From Oscillospiraceae bacterium (lineage in GTDB: Bacteria; Bacillota; Clostridia; Oscillospirales; Acutalibacteraceae), in assembly GCA_015066015.1 (NCBI GenBank), contig SVPE01000001.1, positions 62,001 through 126,000 on the forward strand: DNA of 64,000 nucleotides, given 5' to 3'. Each line of letters opens with the position of its first letter. The first letter of the stretch is position 1. The position numbers were made by a program, and so were the translations under genes. The notes under the pieces were generated by a model, which saw only the letters and a list, made by a program, of their open reading frames with translations, was not told where the DNA came from and did no database searches. Of the stretch, positions 41,494 to 50,367 are shown piece after piece.

Positions 41494-43536
41494 TTAGTCG
41501 TGATATGTTGTTGAACCGAAGCCGTCATAGTAGGTTACACCGGGCTGAGCCTTTATATTGTTGTGAGCAAGAAGCTCTGAAAGGGTAACAAGCTGATAGC
41601 CTTCGCTGATAAGCCAGGGGATAATCTCTGCTGAAGCGGTGTAGGTGGTGTCGTAAACGTCGTGCATGAGGATGATGTCGCCGTCTTCAACGTTGCTCTT
41701 TACGATGTCGATGACTGAATCGGGGTCCTTGCTCTCCCAGTCACGTGTGTCGATTGACCAGTAGAAGAAAGGCTTGTTAACAATCGCGCCGCTTACGTCG
41801 TCGATTTCACCGCCGGGAGCTCTTGCAATGTAGGTCGGGTGGCCTGTGTACTTTTTAACAAGCTCGTCGGTGAGGGTGATTTCTTCTCTGATTTCAGCCT
41901 CGTCGGTTGTGGGAAGGTCGATGTGACTGTAGGTGTGGGTTCCGATTTCACATCCCATTGCAGCGGCTCTTGTGAGAGCGTCGTTGTTCAGCTCAATGTT
42001 TTCACCGACTACAAAGAAGGTAGCCTTACCGCCGTAGCCCTCAAGAAGGTCGAGGATACTGTTTGTTACGGAGCTGCTGGGGCCGTCATCGTAGGTGAGC
42101 GCGACAAGCTTTGCATTGGGATCGAAGGTGACGGCCTTACCTGTGCTTACTATATCGGCATAGCCGCTGATGTAGGTTGAGCTTGAGTAGGCCTGAACTG
42201 TGTAGTAGCAGGTGATCTTTGCATCTGTTACTTTGTCGGCATAGCGGTTTTCCACGGTTTTGCCGATGGGCTTCCATTTGCCGGAAGCAGCCTTTCTGTA
42301 AACGATATAGAAGGAAGCAGCAGGGTTGTTTTCCCAGGTAAGAACGTGACCGCTTGCAGTGTCGGGGTCGCAAAGCAGAGTCTGAGGAGCTGCAAGGAAG
42401 CGTACTGACACTCCCTTTTCGTCGTAGGCGCTGAGCTTTTTGTCCCATACGGCTCTTACGGTGTAGGTGTAAGCGCGGGTATTGAGCACCTTGCCGTCAG
42501 TGAATTCTGTTGTGTCCTCACCGCGTACAACACCTGCAAGAGCCCATTCGCTCTTACCGAAATCCTTTCTGTAAACGGAGTAGCCGTGGCAGCCTGCAAT
42601 TCTGTCCCAGGCGATGCGTATACCCTTGGTTGTGCTGTGAGCCTCCCTGATAACGGGCTTGCCGATGAGCTTCATGGAAACTGCCTCGTTGTAGGGGCTC
42701 AGCTGAGCTGATGAGTCAGCGGCTCTTACGATGTATGAGTATGTAACGCCTTCCTTTATATCCTTGTCGTCATATGAGGTGTACTGTGATGAGAGGATTA
42801 CATAGGGCTTCCACTTGTTTTCGGCTTCGGATCTGTAAAGGATGTAGTATGAAGCTGAGGAAACTGATGTCCAGGTGAGTGAAATGCATTTGTCACCGCT
42901 TGTAACAGAGATGAAATTCGGGCAGGCAAAGAAGCTGAGTGACACCTGATTTGACGGTGCGCTGAGATACTGACCTGCAAAGGCTCTGACTGCATAGAGA
43001 TATCTTTCGTCAGGGTTTGTCTTTGTGTCGGTGTAGGCGGTGGTTTCAGCAGTGCAGGTTGCAACTGTGGACCATTTCTCCTCCTTGAGACCGCGCCGTA
43101 CAACATAGTAGCCCTTTGCCTCCTTGATTGCGGACCATTCGATGTGAAGACCTGTGTCCGTTGAGTAGGAGTTTGTGATTTCGGGGGTTGTCATACGGTA
43201 AATGATTGAAAGCTTGCTTTCCGCGGTACTGCTTTCGTCGGTGGTAACGGCAACAACTCTGTAGCCGTAGATGATGCCCGGCTCGGCAGTGGTATCATTG
43301 AACTGTGTTTCCTGGGCCTTTGAAAGAAGCACCTCCTCGCTGCCGTCGTTGCTCTGACGGTAAAGCTCGTAGTAGTAGATGTCCTCGATTTCGGTCCAGA
43401 CGACGTTGATGCCCTCGGTTGTATTTTCAACCTTGAGAGCAATTTCCTCTCCTTCGGCAAAAACGCTTACGGAAAAAACAAGCAGCATTGCAAGAAGCGT
43501 TATTATGAATGCGGAAATAGCCGAAAATTTTTTCAT
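41494..43536 (-). CDS. secreted FnIII-repeat polysaccharide deacetylase (NodB domain)
   Basis: 680 residues with a signal peptide (cut near VFA-EG, residue 28). About five fibronectin-III-like repeats follow (residues about 30-465), each with a GY/YRV-type core. The C-terminal NodB domain has all five motifs: LTYDDGPSS (Asp-Asp), HTYSHIDL (His pair), RAPGG (Arg), DTRDW and LMHD (catalytic His). It would remove N-acetyl groups from peptidoglycan, chitin or another glycan at the surface. The promoter is at 43583-43611. Single gene. Confidence 0.92.
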   Translation of the reverse strand: MKKFSAISAFIITLLAMLLVFSVSVFAEGEEIALKVENTTEGINVVWTEIEDIYYYELYRQSNDGSEEVLLSKAQETQFNDTTAEPGIIYGYRVVAVTTDESSTAESKLSIIYRMTTPEITNSYSTDTGLHIEWSAIKEAKGYYVVRRGLKEEKWSTVATCTAETTAYTDTKTNPDERYLYAVRAFAGQYLSAPSNQVSLSFFACPNFISVTSGDKCISLTWTSVSSASYYILYRSEAENKWKPYVILSSQYTSYDDKDIKEGVTYSYIVRAADSSAQLSPYNEAVSMKLIGKPVIREAHSTTKGIRIAWDRIAGCHGYSVYRKDFGKSEWALAGVVRGEDTTEFTDGKVLNTRAYTYTVRAVWDKKLSAYDEKGVSVRFLAAPQTLLCDPDTASGHVLTWENNPAASFYIVYRKAASGKWKPIGKTVENRYADKVTDAKITCYYTVQAYSSSTYISGYADIVSTGKAVTFDPNAKLVALTYDDGPSSSVTNSILDLLEGYGGKATFFVVGENIELNNDALTRAAAMGCEIGTHTYSHIDLPTTDEAEIREEITLTDELVKKYTGHPTYIARAPGGEIDDVSGAIVNKPFFYWSIDTRDWESKDPDSVIDIVKSNVEDGDIILMHDVYDTTYTASAEIIPWLISEGYQLVTLSELLAHNNIKAQPGVTYYDGFGSTTYHD

Positions 43537-43582
43537 TTTGCGTCCCTCTCTTTTGATACAATTTTTATTAAAATTACACTAT

Positions 43583-43611
43583 ATATTATCATTTACCCTG
43601 TTTTTTGTCAA
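43583..43611 (-). promoter_or_regulatory. sigma-A promoter for the polysaccharide deacetylase
   Basis: Minus strand TTGACA, 17 bases, TAATAT. Confidence 0.75.
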
Positions 43612-43641
43612 TGAAAACAGAGGTACAATTTTGTAACCTTT

Positions 43642-43676
43642 AAAAAAACTGCCACACCTGATAAGTGAGGCAGTTT
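43642..43676 (-). terminator. intrinsic terminator for micropeptide gene B
   Basis: Minus strand AAACTGCCtCAC-ttatcag-GTGtGGCAGTTTTTTT, about 60 bases after the micropeptide stop. Confidence 0.85.
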
Positions 43677-43733
43677 CTGTGAATATTTTCAGTCGGATTT
43701 TCCGACGTAATCTCTTACTTACGGAATATAAAA

Positions 43734-43817
43734 TTATTCGTCGCCACCGAAGGCATCCTTGAAGAATTTTTCTATAAAGTAAAAGATGTCTGATAAGAAA
43801 GCGATGATGTAAAGCAT
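43734..43817 (-). CDS. 27-residue hydrophobic/amphipathic micropeptide B
   Basis: ATG at 43817 behind AAAGGAGAAAATCA, TAA at 43734. The peptide begins MLYIIAFLSDIFYFIEKF, continues F-K-D-A-F and ends GGDE. A hydrophobic, aromatic-rich helix carries Lys residues on one face and a short acidic tail; no cysteine. It has a perfect-spacing sigma-A promoter (43871-43899) and a terminator (43642). It is similar in size, order and gene plan to micropeptide A at 29057. No known family is recognised. Confidence 0.72.
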   Translation of the reverse strand: MLYIIAFLSDIFYFIEKFFKDAFGGDE

Positions 43818-43870
43818 TGATTTTCTCCTTTCGTTTTACTTGTAAGAATTATGCTCCTTACTGTAGTTAA

Positions 43871-43899
43871 ATGATAGCATAAAAAGGAAAAATTTTCAA
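43871..43899 (-). promoter_or_regulatory. sigma-A promoter for micropeptide B
   Basis: Minus strand TTGAAA, 17 bases, TATCAT, 54 bases upstream of the start. Confidence 0.7.
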
Positions 43900-43942
43900 T
43901 AATTTTAAGATAAATACATCATTATTTGAAGCCTTGTTGCAA

Positions 43943-45469
43943 TCAGGCTTTTACTCGGTGGGAAAAGCGAAGCAGACGCTGCTTTTTAAAGGAAAGCTTA
44001 CCGTAAGCTTTTTTGATTCCCCGGGGTCTTGAGTTTTTCAGACTGTCGGGGAAAACTCCCTCGGAAAGAAGCAGGGCACGGTAATAGCCGAGCTTATCGC
44101 AGAAACGGGAAAAGTCCCGTTTTGCGGGGTCTGACCAGGCAGTCTCACATATTGCTCCGAGGCGCGGATAGGTGGCTTTGTCAGCCTTGAGCATATCATC
44201 GGTAAGCTCTGTCCAAAGGCAGGCCTCGATGCCGATAAGATTTTTTTCTCCCTTTTGCGTAACGCCTTCAGTAAGAGGCTCAAAGCCGTAGCATTTTTCA
44301 AGGTCTGCAACCGCGCAGGGGAGATTCAGAAAACAGCTGCTTTCGGGGGAGAGAATAAGCCTGCTTCCGCTTTCAAGCTCCTTTGCGATGTAAGAGGCGC
44401 TGCCCGATGTCACCTGACGGCAGATATCCATGTTTTTAAGCTTCGTGTCGCGGACTCTCACCTCGATGCCTTTCTTCATAAGGTGCAGGGCAATGCGCTC
44501 AAGATAGTAGGTGCAAAGCTCATTTTCATCGGTAAGACCTTCCTCTTTCATACGTCTCTGACAGTCGGGACAGTCCCTAAAACGTTTTGTCGGCACCTCA
44601 TCGCCGCCAAGGTGTATTACATTGTCGGTGAAAATTTCCGCAAGCTCACCGAAAACCTCCTCAATAAAGGTAAAGGTGCTTTCCTTACCTATGCAAAGCA
44701 CGTCTTCCTTTACACCGAAAAAGGAAGAGACGGTGTACTCCTTTTCTTTGCAGGCAAGGTGAGGGTAGGCAGCAAGCATACTCATTACGTGACCCGGTGA
44801 ATTTATTTCGGGGATAACCCTTATATGCTTTTTGTGGGCATAAGATACAATTTCCGAAAGGTCGGCTTTTGTATAATATCCCTGATGGGGAATACTGTTC
44901 CAACAGGTGTGTGAACGGTAGGAGCCGATTTCCGTAAGAAGGAGCTTACTTTCAAGGCGGCATCGGAAGCCCTGGTCATCGCTTAAGTGCCAGTGAAACT
45001 CATTGAGCTTGTGAAGTGCCATCATATCAAGAAACTGCTTTACCGCATCAACGGTGAAAAAGTGCCTTGCACAGTCGAGCATAAAGCCTCTTGAGGCAAA
45101 ACGGGGGTAGTCGGTGATTTCTGCTTCGGGGAGACTCCCTTCTGACTGAAAAATCAGCTGCTTGAGAGTCTGTACTGCGTAAAACAGTCCGCTTTCACCG
45201 TTGCCTTTGAGAAGAATACGGTCTTTTTCAATTTTTAAGCTATAGCCCTCACGGGGCTCGCAGTCTGATATTTCCAGACGGATTTTCTCTTTTCCCGTGC
45301 CTGTGGATATAAAGCCAAAGACCCTGTCAAGAAAAGCGACAAGGTCTGAGAGTGCATTTTCGGTTGTTTCGTCTCCCTCGAAAAGGACACCGTCGGTGAG
45401 AATAAAGGCAGGACAGTCGCCTTTTATCTTAAAGGAAACGGGCTCGGGTATGATTGAAAGCTTAATCAT
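43943..45469 (-). CDS. glycoside hydrolase family 20 beta-N-acetylhexosaminidase
   Basis: 508 residues from the ATG at 45469, which overlaps the upstream stop as ATGA. An N-terminal GH20b-like domain (residues about 1-115) precedes the barrel with SRGFMLDCARHFF, LNEFHWHLSDDQGFR and the catalytic pair in VIHLGGDEVP. The Asp-Glu pair fits the substrate-assisted mechanism on terminal GlcNAc/GalNAc. No signal peptide is present, so it is probably cytoplasmic and acts on imported glycan fragments. It is the second gene of a two-gene operon. Confidence 0.93.
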   Translation of the reverse strand: MIKLSIIPEPVSFKIKGDCPAFILTDGVLFEGDETTENALSDLVAFLDRVFGFISTGTGKEKIRLEISDCEPREGYSLKIEKDRILLKGNGESGLFYAVQTLKQLIFQSEGSLPEAEITDYPRFASRGFMLDCARHFFTVDAVKQFLDMMALHKLNEFHWHLSDDQGFRCRLESKLLLTEIGSYRSHTCWNSIPHQGYYTKADLSEIVSYAHKKHIRVIPEINSPGHVMSMLAAYPHLACKEKEYTVSSFFGVKEDVLCIGKESTFTFIEEVFGELAEIFTDNVIHLGGDEVPTKRFRDCPDCQRRMKEEGLTDENELCTYYLERIALHLMKKGIEVRVRDTKLKNMDICRQVTSGSASYIAKELESGSRLILSPESSCFLNLPCAVADLEKCYGFEPLTEGVTQKGEKNLIGIEACLWTELTDDMLKADKATYPRLGAICETAWSDPAKRDFSRFCDKLGYYRALLLSEGVFPDSLKNSRPRGIKKAYGKLSFKKQRLLRFSHRVKA

Positions 45470-45876
45470 TTTGCAAGGAAATAGCATACCCACAGTGCAA
45501 CAACAAAGGCGCTTTCTGCAGGGATGGCGAGCTTTGTGTAGGGACATTTCCAGCCCTTGTCAACAAAAAGGAAGATTGTTCTTGTAACAAGCACTGTTGT
45601 TGCAAAGAACATACCGCCGACAAGTGAGTGGAAGGCTGTGCCTGTTGCAACTGCAAGGTAGATGAGGAATGCGCCCAGAGCAAAGGAAATACCGCCGTAA
45701 TAAACGCGGATTTCAGTTTTACCTGCGTTATCAACGGGCTTTACGGAAAAGCTTTCGGCATTTTTGATGGGCTTAGATATGAACACGATTGCCATGCCGA
45801 AAAAGTATGCGGCAAGGCAGGCTGTTGCAAAAGCGGCAGGGAAGTTTTCGCTGAAGAGAGCTTTGATTGTTTCCAT
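45466..45876 (-). CDS. four-TM small membrane protein (DUF4345-like)
   Basis: 136 residues with four hydrophobic segments and the central R-V-Y-Y-G-G-I-S-F-A-L-G-A-F-L-I-Y-L, which resembles the RxxYGGxxxxxG pattern of DUF4345-type proteins. No function is known. The start follows AAAGGAGATTAAAACC. It is translationally coupled to the GH20 gene, which may be no more than shared expression. Confidence 0.65.
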   Translation of the reverse strand: METIKALFSENFPAAFATACLAAYFFGMAIVFISKPIKNAESFSVKPVDNAGKTEIRVYYGGISFALGAFLIYLAVATGTAFHSLVGGMFFATTVLVTRTIFLFVDKGWKCPYTKLAIPAESAFVVALWVCYFLAK

Positions 45877-45930
45877 GGTTTTAATCTCCTTTTTAATTTA
45901 ATTGACAAATGAAGAACAGAGGCTGCTTTT

Positions 45931-45955
45931 CTGAATGCAGAATTGCGGTCGCATG
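45931..45955 (+). repeat. dispersed repeat module A, minimal copy
   Basis: TGAATGCAGAATTGCGGTCG only; the rest of the module is absent. Confidence 0.65.
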
Positions 45956-45993
45956 CAGTCAGCAGCAGTCACCTGTGTGCCGTCTCCTGCGGC

Positions 45994-47013
45994 TTACAGC
46001 TTAATCCCCATTACCTCTTCAAACTTCGCCTTGATACCCTCGTCGCCGTCGCGGTGACGGTAATTCTGTACCATGTCGTAGGAGGGGAAGTTGTTGCCTT
46101 CAACAAGGATGGGACCGTTTTCGGTGATTGCAATATCCCAGCCGATGTATCTCATGCCGGGGACAACAAGGGCAGCCTTTTTGACAAGCTCAACAGCTTC
46201 CTTGAAATAGGGAATTTCAAAGCCGACAAGCTTTGTGCCCGAGGTGGGATGTATGTCGTGACAGAAGCCCTCCTTGTCGCAGAAGGCGGCGTGAGTGATA
46301 ATGCCGTCAGCATTTACGGGGGCGTACATACCGCCGCTTGAAATGTTGTCAACCTTTGCGCCCTTCTGACCCATACGGATAAGTGCGTACATAAAGTGAG
46401 GCTCATTTTGGTTGTTTACGAGAGTTACCATTCTGAGAGTGTTTACACTGCCTGAGTAAAGCTCGTTCATTTTGCTGTGCTGGACAATTGCATCCTCGAT
46501 AAGATACTGTCTGTTTTCGGTAAGTCTTCTGAAAAGCTCAGTGTAGTCGGTGTCGGGGGAAACAGGCTCTCTTGTGATGCCCTGACCGCCGAAGGTTTCG
46601 GTCTGCTTGGCAAAAACAACATTTTTACCCTCGCAGAATTTTCTCAGGTCGTCGGCAGTCTTTCCCTCAAGGTTGAGGAAGCCTCTGCCGGTAAATTCGC
46701 CGAAGTGCTCGAAGAAAAGCACCTTGTTGTCAAAGATTTTGAAATCGTCGGGGTTGTTTACCTGACGGACAAGAGAGAGATTCTCGTTCATTGTCATAAA
46801 GGTTTTTCGCTTTGCACCCTTAACCTTTGCAAAGCCGAAAACGTGATAGTCAAGATAGCCTATGTTGGCTGTTACGGCACAGATTATCATATCAATGAGG
46901 GTTACGATTTTTGCCTGACCGAGCTCATCGTGAATCTGATCAATGATGCTGAACATTGTTCTGAAGCTCATTGTTCTTACTCTGCCGAAAAAGATTTTGA
47001 TTTTACGAAGCAT
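45994..47013 (-). CDS. sugar-transfer-associated ATP-grasp protein
   Basis: 339 residues. ATP-grasp features are V-F-A-K-Q-T-E-T-F-G-G-Q-G-I (ATP Lys and glycine loop, about residue 132), YLIEDAIVQH, NTLRMVTLVN and the C-terminal metal motif GPILVEGNNFPSYD. The arrangement matches the ATP-grasp family found with capsule or sugar-transfer genes (PF14397-like). It would ligate a carboxylate to an amine or thiol on a cell-surface sugar; the substrate is unknown. Start behind AAAGGAGATACGGA. It follows the Fe-alcohol dehydrogenase by about 95 bases on the same strand. Confidence 0.82.
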   Translation of the reverse strand: MLRKIKIFFGRVRTMSFRTMFSIIDQIHDELGQAKIVTLIDMIICAVTANIGYLDYHVFGFAKVKGAKRKTFMTMNENLSLVRQVNNPDDFKIFDNKVLFFEHFGEFTGRGFLNLEGKTADDLRKFCEGKNVVFAKQTETFGGQGITREPVSPDTDYTELFRRLTENRQYLIEDAIVQHSKMNELYSGSVNTLRMVTLVNNQNEPHFMYALIRMGQKGAKVDNISSGGMYAPVNADGIITHAAFCDKEGFCHDIHPTSGTKLVGFEIPYFKEAVELVKKAALVVPGMRYIGWDIAITENGPILVEGNNFPSYDMVQNYRHRDGDEGIKAKFEEVMGIKL

Positions 47014-47108
47014 TCCGTATCTCCTTTTTCCTGTTTTTTTTAATTTGTCTGAAATCTGACAGTAGTATACTCCACTTTCTTATAAAAATAAAGATGTTTT
47101 ACGTAATT

Positions 47109-48230
47109 TTACATAAACTTCTCTCTGAACACCTTTATTGCGTCCTCTTTTGTAAAAGAGCCCGGTGAAAAGGTGAAGTTTGCCGGGGGAGTATCGAAGC
47201 GGCTGCAGTAGGACTGGATTTCGTCCTCTGTCATTGAAATGCCCTTTAAATCCGTAAGCTCTGCGATTACCTTTTTAAAGGTGTCTTTGTCCGTATTCAT
47301 GATTGAAAGAGCCCTGCTGAGCTTTTCGGGAGTGAATTCTGCCGCACGGTCGATAAAAACGTCCATAAAAGCAGTACAGGCCTTGCCGTGAGGTGTGCCG
47401 TAATTTTCCGTAAGCACGTAACCGAGAGGATGCGGGAAGGCAGTGCCGCAGTAAGCAAGGGTGATGCCTGCATAAAGTGAGCCGTAATAAAGTGCATCGC
47501 GCAGACCGTCGTCGGGAAGAAGCCTTTCGTCTTTGTTTTCGTGAAGGAATAAAAGCCCCTTCCAGATAAGCTCAATTGCCTTTTCGCCGAAAAGGGTGGG
47601 GATATCTGTGCATTTTACGCCCATATAGCCCTCAAGGACGTGAGCCATTGCATCAAGCGCCGTAGAAACGGTGATGTCATAGGGCATTGAGCAGGTGTAT
47701 TTAGGGTCTGCAAAGGTGAGCGAGGGGAAGCAGTCCTGAGGAGAGATACTCTTTTTTCTGCCTGTTACGGGGTGGGTGAGGACACTTACCCTGCCGACCT
47801 CACTGCCGGTGCCGGAGGTTGTGCCGACAAGAACAATGGGAAGAGCTTTGTTTCTTTCCTTTGCCGTATATATCTCATCCATGGTGAGATTTTCGTTTGC
47901 GGCATAGACTGCAACTGCCTTTGCGGCATCAAGGGGAGAGCCTCCGCCGATACCGACGATAAAGTCAGCCTTAATCTCTCTTGCAAGCTGTGCCGCCTCA
48001 AAGCAGAGGTCGAGTCGGGGGTTAGGCCCTATCTTATCGTAAACGGTGTATCCGATGCCCTGAAGGGAAAGAGCCTTTTCCATATCGGCAAGTGCGCCCG
48101 AAAGCTTTGCGCTTTTTCCGCCGGTGACAATCAGACATTCAGAGCCGAAGAGCTTCAGCCTTTCGCTGTTTTTTTCAAGGGCGCCTCTGCCGCTTATAAC
48201 GTTGATGGGAATGTATAAATTGAAATCCAT
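47109..48230 (-). CDS. iron-containing alcohol dehydrogenase
   Basis: 373 residues. NAD-binding is indicated by V-G-I-G-G-G-S-P-L-D-A-A-K-A (about residue 95). Metal ligands lie in DAMAHVLEGYMG and in FPHPLGYVLTENYGTPHGKA (three His in all). TSGTGSEVGR is the usual glycine-rich loop. It reduces aldehydes or ketones with NAD(P)H. The promoter is at 48262-48290. Confidence 0.92.
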   Translation of the reverse strand: MDFNLYIPINVISGRGALEKNSERLKLFGSECLIVTGGKSAKLSGALADMEKALSLQGIGYTVYDKIGPNPRLDLCFEAAQLAREIKADFIVGIGGGSPLDAAKAVAVYAANENLTMDEIYTAKERNKALPIVLVGTTSGTGSEVGRVSVLTHPVTGRKKSISPQDCFPSLTFADPKYTCSMPYDITVSTALDAMAHVLEGYMGVKCTDIPTLFGEKAIELIWKGLLFLHENKDERLLPDDGLRDALYYGSLYAGITLAYCGTAFPHPLGYVLTENYGTPHGKACTAFMDVFIDRAAEFTPEKLSRALSIMNTDKDTFKKVIAELTDLKGISMTEDEIQSYCSRFDTPPANFTFSPGSFTKEDAIKVFREKFM

Positions 48231-48261
48231 AATTACCCTCCTTTATGTACATATCATTTCT

Positions 48262-48290
48262 ATTATAGCAAATATGTAAAGAGTGTGCAA
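48262..48290 (-). promoter_or_regulatory. sigma-A promoter for the Fe-alcohol dehydrogenase
   Basis: Minus strand TTGCAC, 17 bases, TATAAT. Confidence 0.75.
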
Positions 48291-48316
48291 GAATAATTTT
48301 TTCCTGACGAAAAGCC

Positions 48317-48345
48317 TTGAAAAAAATATATTTTTGGTATAAAAT
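48317..48345 (+). promoter_or_regulatory. sigma-A promoter of the apbE-rnf cluster
   Basis: TTGAAA, 17 bases, TAAAAT, 62 bases before the apbE start. No further promoter is evident before rnfC. Confidence 0.65.
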
Positions 48346-48407
48346 ATAGAGGTTATGGTATAACTTGAGAAAGTGTTTCCTTATTTTGCAAAAAAGGTGA
48401 TTTTTAT

Positions 48408-49406
48408 ATGAGAAAAAAACGTGTTGCGGCGATAATGACTCTTATTGCTTTTGTTCTTGCCGGATGCGGTTTCGGCATATATAAATATGACCGCACAAAG
48501 AGATTTGAATTTGCCGAAAAGAATTCCTTTGCCATGGGCACAATCGTCTCACAGAAGGTTTATGCACCCTACGGCGCAAAGCATGCGGAAAAGGTGAATC
48601 TGCTTATTGCGGCAATAGAGGATGTCATTTCCCGTAATGTTGAGTCCTCGGCGGTAAGCAGGCTCAATCTTACGGGCAGCGTTTCCGATAAGGATACGGC
48701 AAGCATTGTAAGGACCTGCACCGAGGTTTCGGAAAAGACAGGGGGAGCTTTTGATATCACAGTCGGCGGGGTTGTCGATTTGTGGAAAATCGGCAGTGAT
48801 GACGCCCGTGTCCCCGATGAAAAGGAGCTTCAGCAGGCACTCGGTGAGGTCGGCTATAAAAACCTTACCGCAGAGGGCACTGAGATAACTCTTGAAAGTG
48901 AAGCCAAGGTCGACCTTGGCGCTGTGGGCAAGGGAATTGCCTGCGACAGTGCCGTTGCCTATTACAGGGCGATTGACGGCTGCAGCGGAGCAATTGTTTC
49001 TGTCGGCGGAAGCATAGGCTGCTTCGGCTCCTACAACAAGGCAGGGGACAAGTGGAAAATTGCCATACGCCACCCAAGGCAGGAAAACGCCTTTTTAGGT
49101 GTAATAGAGCTCGGTGAGGGCTTTGTTTCCACCTCGGGCGATTATGAAAAATATTTTATCGAGGACTCGGTCAGATATCACCACATCCTTGACGCAAGGA
49201 CGGGCAGACCCGCTTCTTCGGGGCTTATCAGCGTTACCGTTGTGTGTGACAGCGGCTTTTTGTCCGATGCACTCTCCACAGCCTGCTTTATTTTAGGCAA
49301 GGAAAAGAGTGAGCCGCTTCTTGAAGCTTACGGAGCTTCGGCAATTTTTGTTGACGAAGACCTTGAAATCACCACTGTGGGAGAGATTGACTTTGAAAGG
49401 TATTAA
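48408..49406 (+). CDS. apbE: FAD:protein FMN transferase ApbE (lipoprotein)
   Basis: 332 residues. A lipoprotein signal ends in VLAGC (Cys about 20). ApbE motifs: SFAMGTIVSQKVY, A-K-V-D-L-G-A-V-G-K-G-I-A-C-D (FAD site), V-S-V-G-G-S-I-G, and H-H-I-L-D-A-R-T-G-R-P (metal site). It transfers FMN from FAD to Thr in D/S-x-x-T/S-x-A-T motifs outside the membrane. Targets are present downstream: RnfD Thr near 161 and two sites in RnfG. It is the first gene of the cluster; the next gene overlaps it by 14 bases. Confidence 0.95.
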   Translation: MRKKRVAAIMTLIAFVLAGCGFGIYKYDRTKRFEFAEKNSFAMGTIVSQKVYAPYGAKHAEKVNLLIAAIEDVISRNVESSAVSRLNLTGSVSDKDTASIVRTCTEVSEKTGGAFDITVGGVVDLWKIGSDDARVPDEKELQQALGEVGYKNLTAEGTEITLESEAKVDLGAVGKGIACDSAVAYYRAIDGCSGAIVSVGGSIGCFGSYNKAGDKWKIAIRHPRQENAFLGVIELGEGFVSTSGDYEKYFIEDSVRYHHILDARTGRPASSGLISVTVVCDSGFLSDALSTACFILGKEKSEPLLEAYGASAIFVDEDLEITTVGEIDFERY

Positions 49407-49779
49407 GGAAATATTCCCGTCGCTTCGCTACGGTGACTTTATTATTGTCGCTGCGGTGCTTGTGATAAGCATAATGCTTTTCGTCTTTTCCTTTTCCGAC
49501 GGTGAGAGCCTTGTTGCCCAGGTGAGTCTTGACGGCGAAGCTGTAAGGCAGGTAAGACTTTATGAGCTTACGGAAAAAGAGAGCATAAGAGTCGGCGGCT
49601 GTGAAATTCTTCTTGAAAGGGACGGGGTGACCTTCCTTTCATCGGAGTGTCCCGACAAGCTCTGTGTAAACAGAGGCAAGCTGAAAAAAGCAGGTGACAC
49701 CATGGCCTGTGTACCCGAAAGGGTCACAGTGACACTGCAGAGTGAAAAAGGCGGAAAAATTGACGCCGTTGTTTTCTGA
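49393..49779 (+). CDS. NusG domain II-containing membrane protein
   Basis: 128 residues from a TTG at 49393, after GGGAGAG within the end of apbE; no other start fits. One N-terminal membrane helix (V-L-V-I-S-I-M-L-F-V-F-S-F) is followed by a beta-rich domain with V-R-L-Y-E-L-T-E-K-E and C-P-D-K-L-C-V-N-R-G, the NusG_II (PF07009) pattern. Such proteins commonly accompany apbE and rnf or Gx-transporter genes. The paired Cys could bind a cofactor or form a disulfide. Confidence 0.85.
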   Translation: MKGIKEIFPSLRYGDFIIVAAVLVISIMLFVFSFSDGESLVAQVSLDGEAVRQVRLYELTEKESIRVGGCEILLERDGVTFLSSECPDKLCVNRGKLKKAGDTMACVPERVTVTLQSEKGGKIDAVVF

Positions 49780-49791
49780 CAGAGGTAATAT

Positions 49792-50304
49792 ATGAAAAGT
49801 AAAAAGGTTGCATTTTACGGGATTCTCGGAGCGTTGAGTCTTGTGCTGAGCTTTTTCGAAAGCGTACTGATTCCCGCGGTTCCCTTTCTTCCGCCGGGTG
49901 CAAAGTTAGGACTTTCCAACCTTGTGACTATGTATGCCGCATCCGTTGGCGGCTTTTTCGGCGGTATGTATATAGTGCTTATAAAATCTGCCTTTGCCCT
50001 TGTCACAAGAGGGGTAACTGCAGGCTTTATGAGCCTTGCAGGCGGACTTTTAAGCTGTGTGGCGGTTTGTCTGCTTATAAAAAAGGAGGGAAAGGTATTT
50101 TCCTTCTTCGGTATCGGTGTGGCGTCTGCCGTGATGCACAATCTCGGTCAGCTTGTTGCCTCGTGCATAATTACGGGCACACCGGCACTTCTCGGTTACG
50201 GTAAATATCTGATGGTTTTCGCCCTTATCACAGGGTCGGTCACGGGTACGGCGCTATTGCTTATTATGCCCAGACTGAAAGCCTTTTCTCCCGACAGGGT
50301 ATAG
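49792..50304 (+). CDS. Gx transporter family protein (Hpre_diP_synt_I family)
   Basis: 170 residues with about five membrane helices. P-P-G-A-K-L-G-L-S-N-L-V-T-M-Y is the family signature. The family was first named as heptaprenyl diphosphate synthase component I, but the fold resembles ECF S components. Its fixed place beside ApbE, NusG-II and Rnf suggests a cofactor (possibly flavin) transport role; that is inference. It starts 12 bases after the NusG-II gene. Confidence 0.85.
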   Translation: MKSKKVAFYGILGALSLVLSFFESVLIPAVPFLPPGAKLGLSNLVTMYAASVGGFFGGMYIVLIKSAFALVTRGVTAGFMSLAGGLLSCVAVCLLIKKEGKVFSFFGIGVASAVMHNLGQLVASCIITGTPALLGYGKYLMVFALITGSVTGTALLLIMPRLKAFSPDRV

Positions 50305-50367
50305 GAAAATCAGCAGTTTTTTCAAAAGGATACAAAACAACAGAAAATAAAAAGGAGTTGGAAGAAA

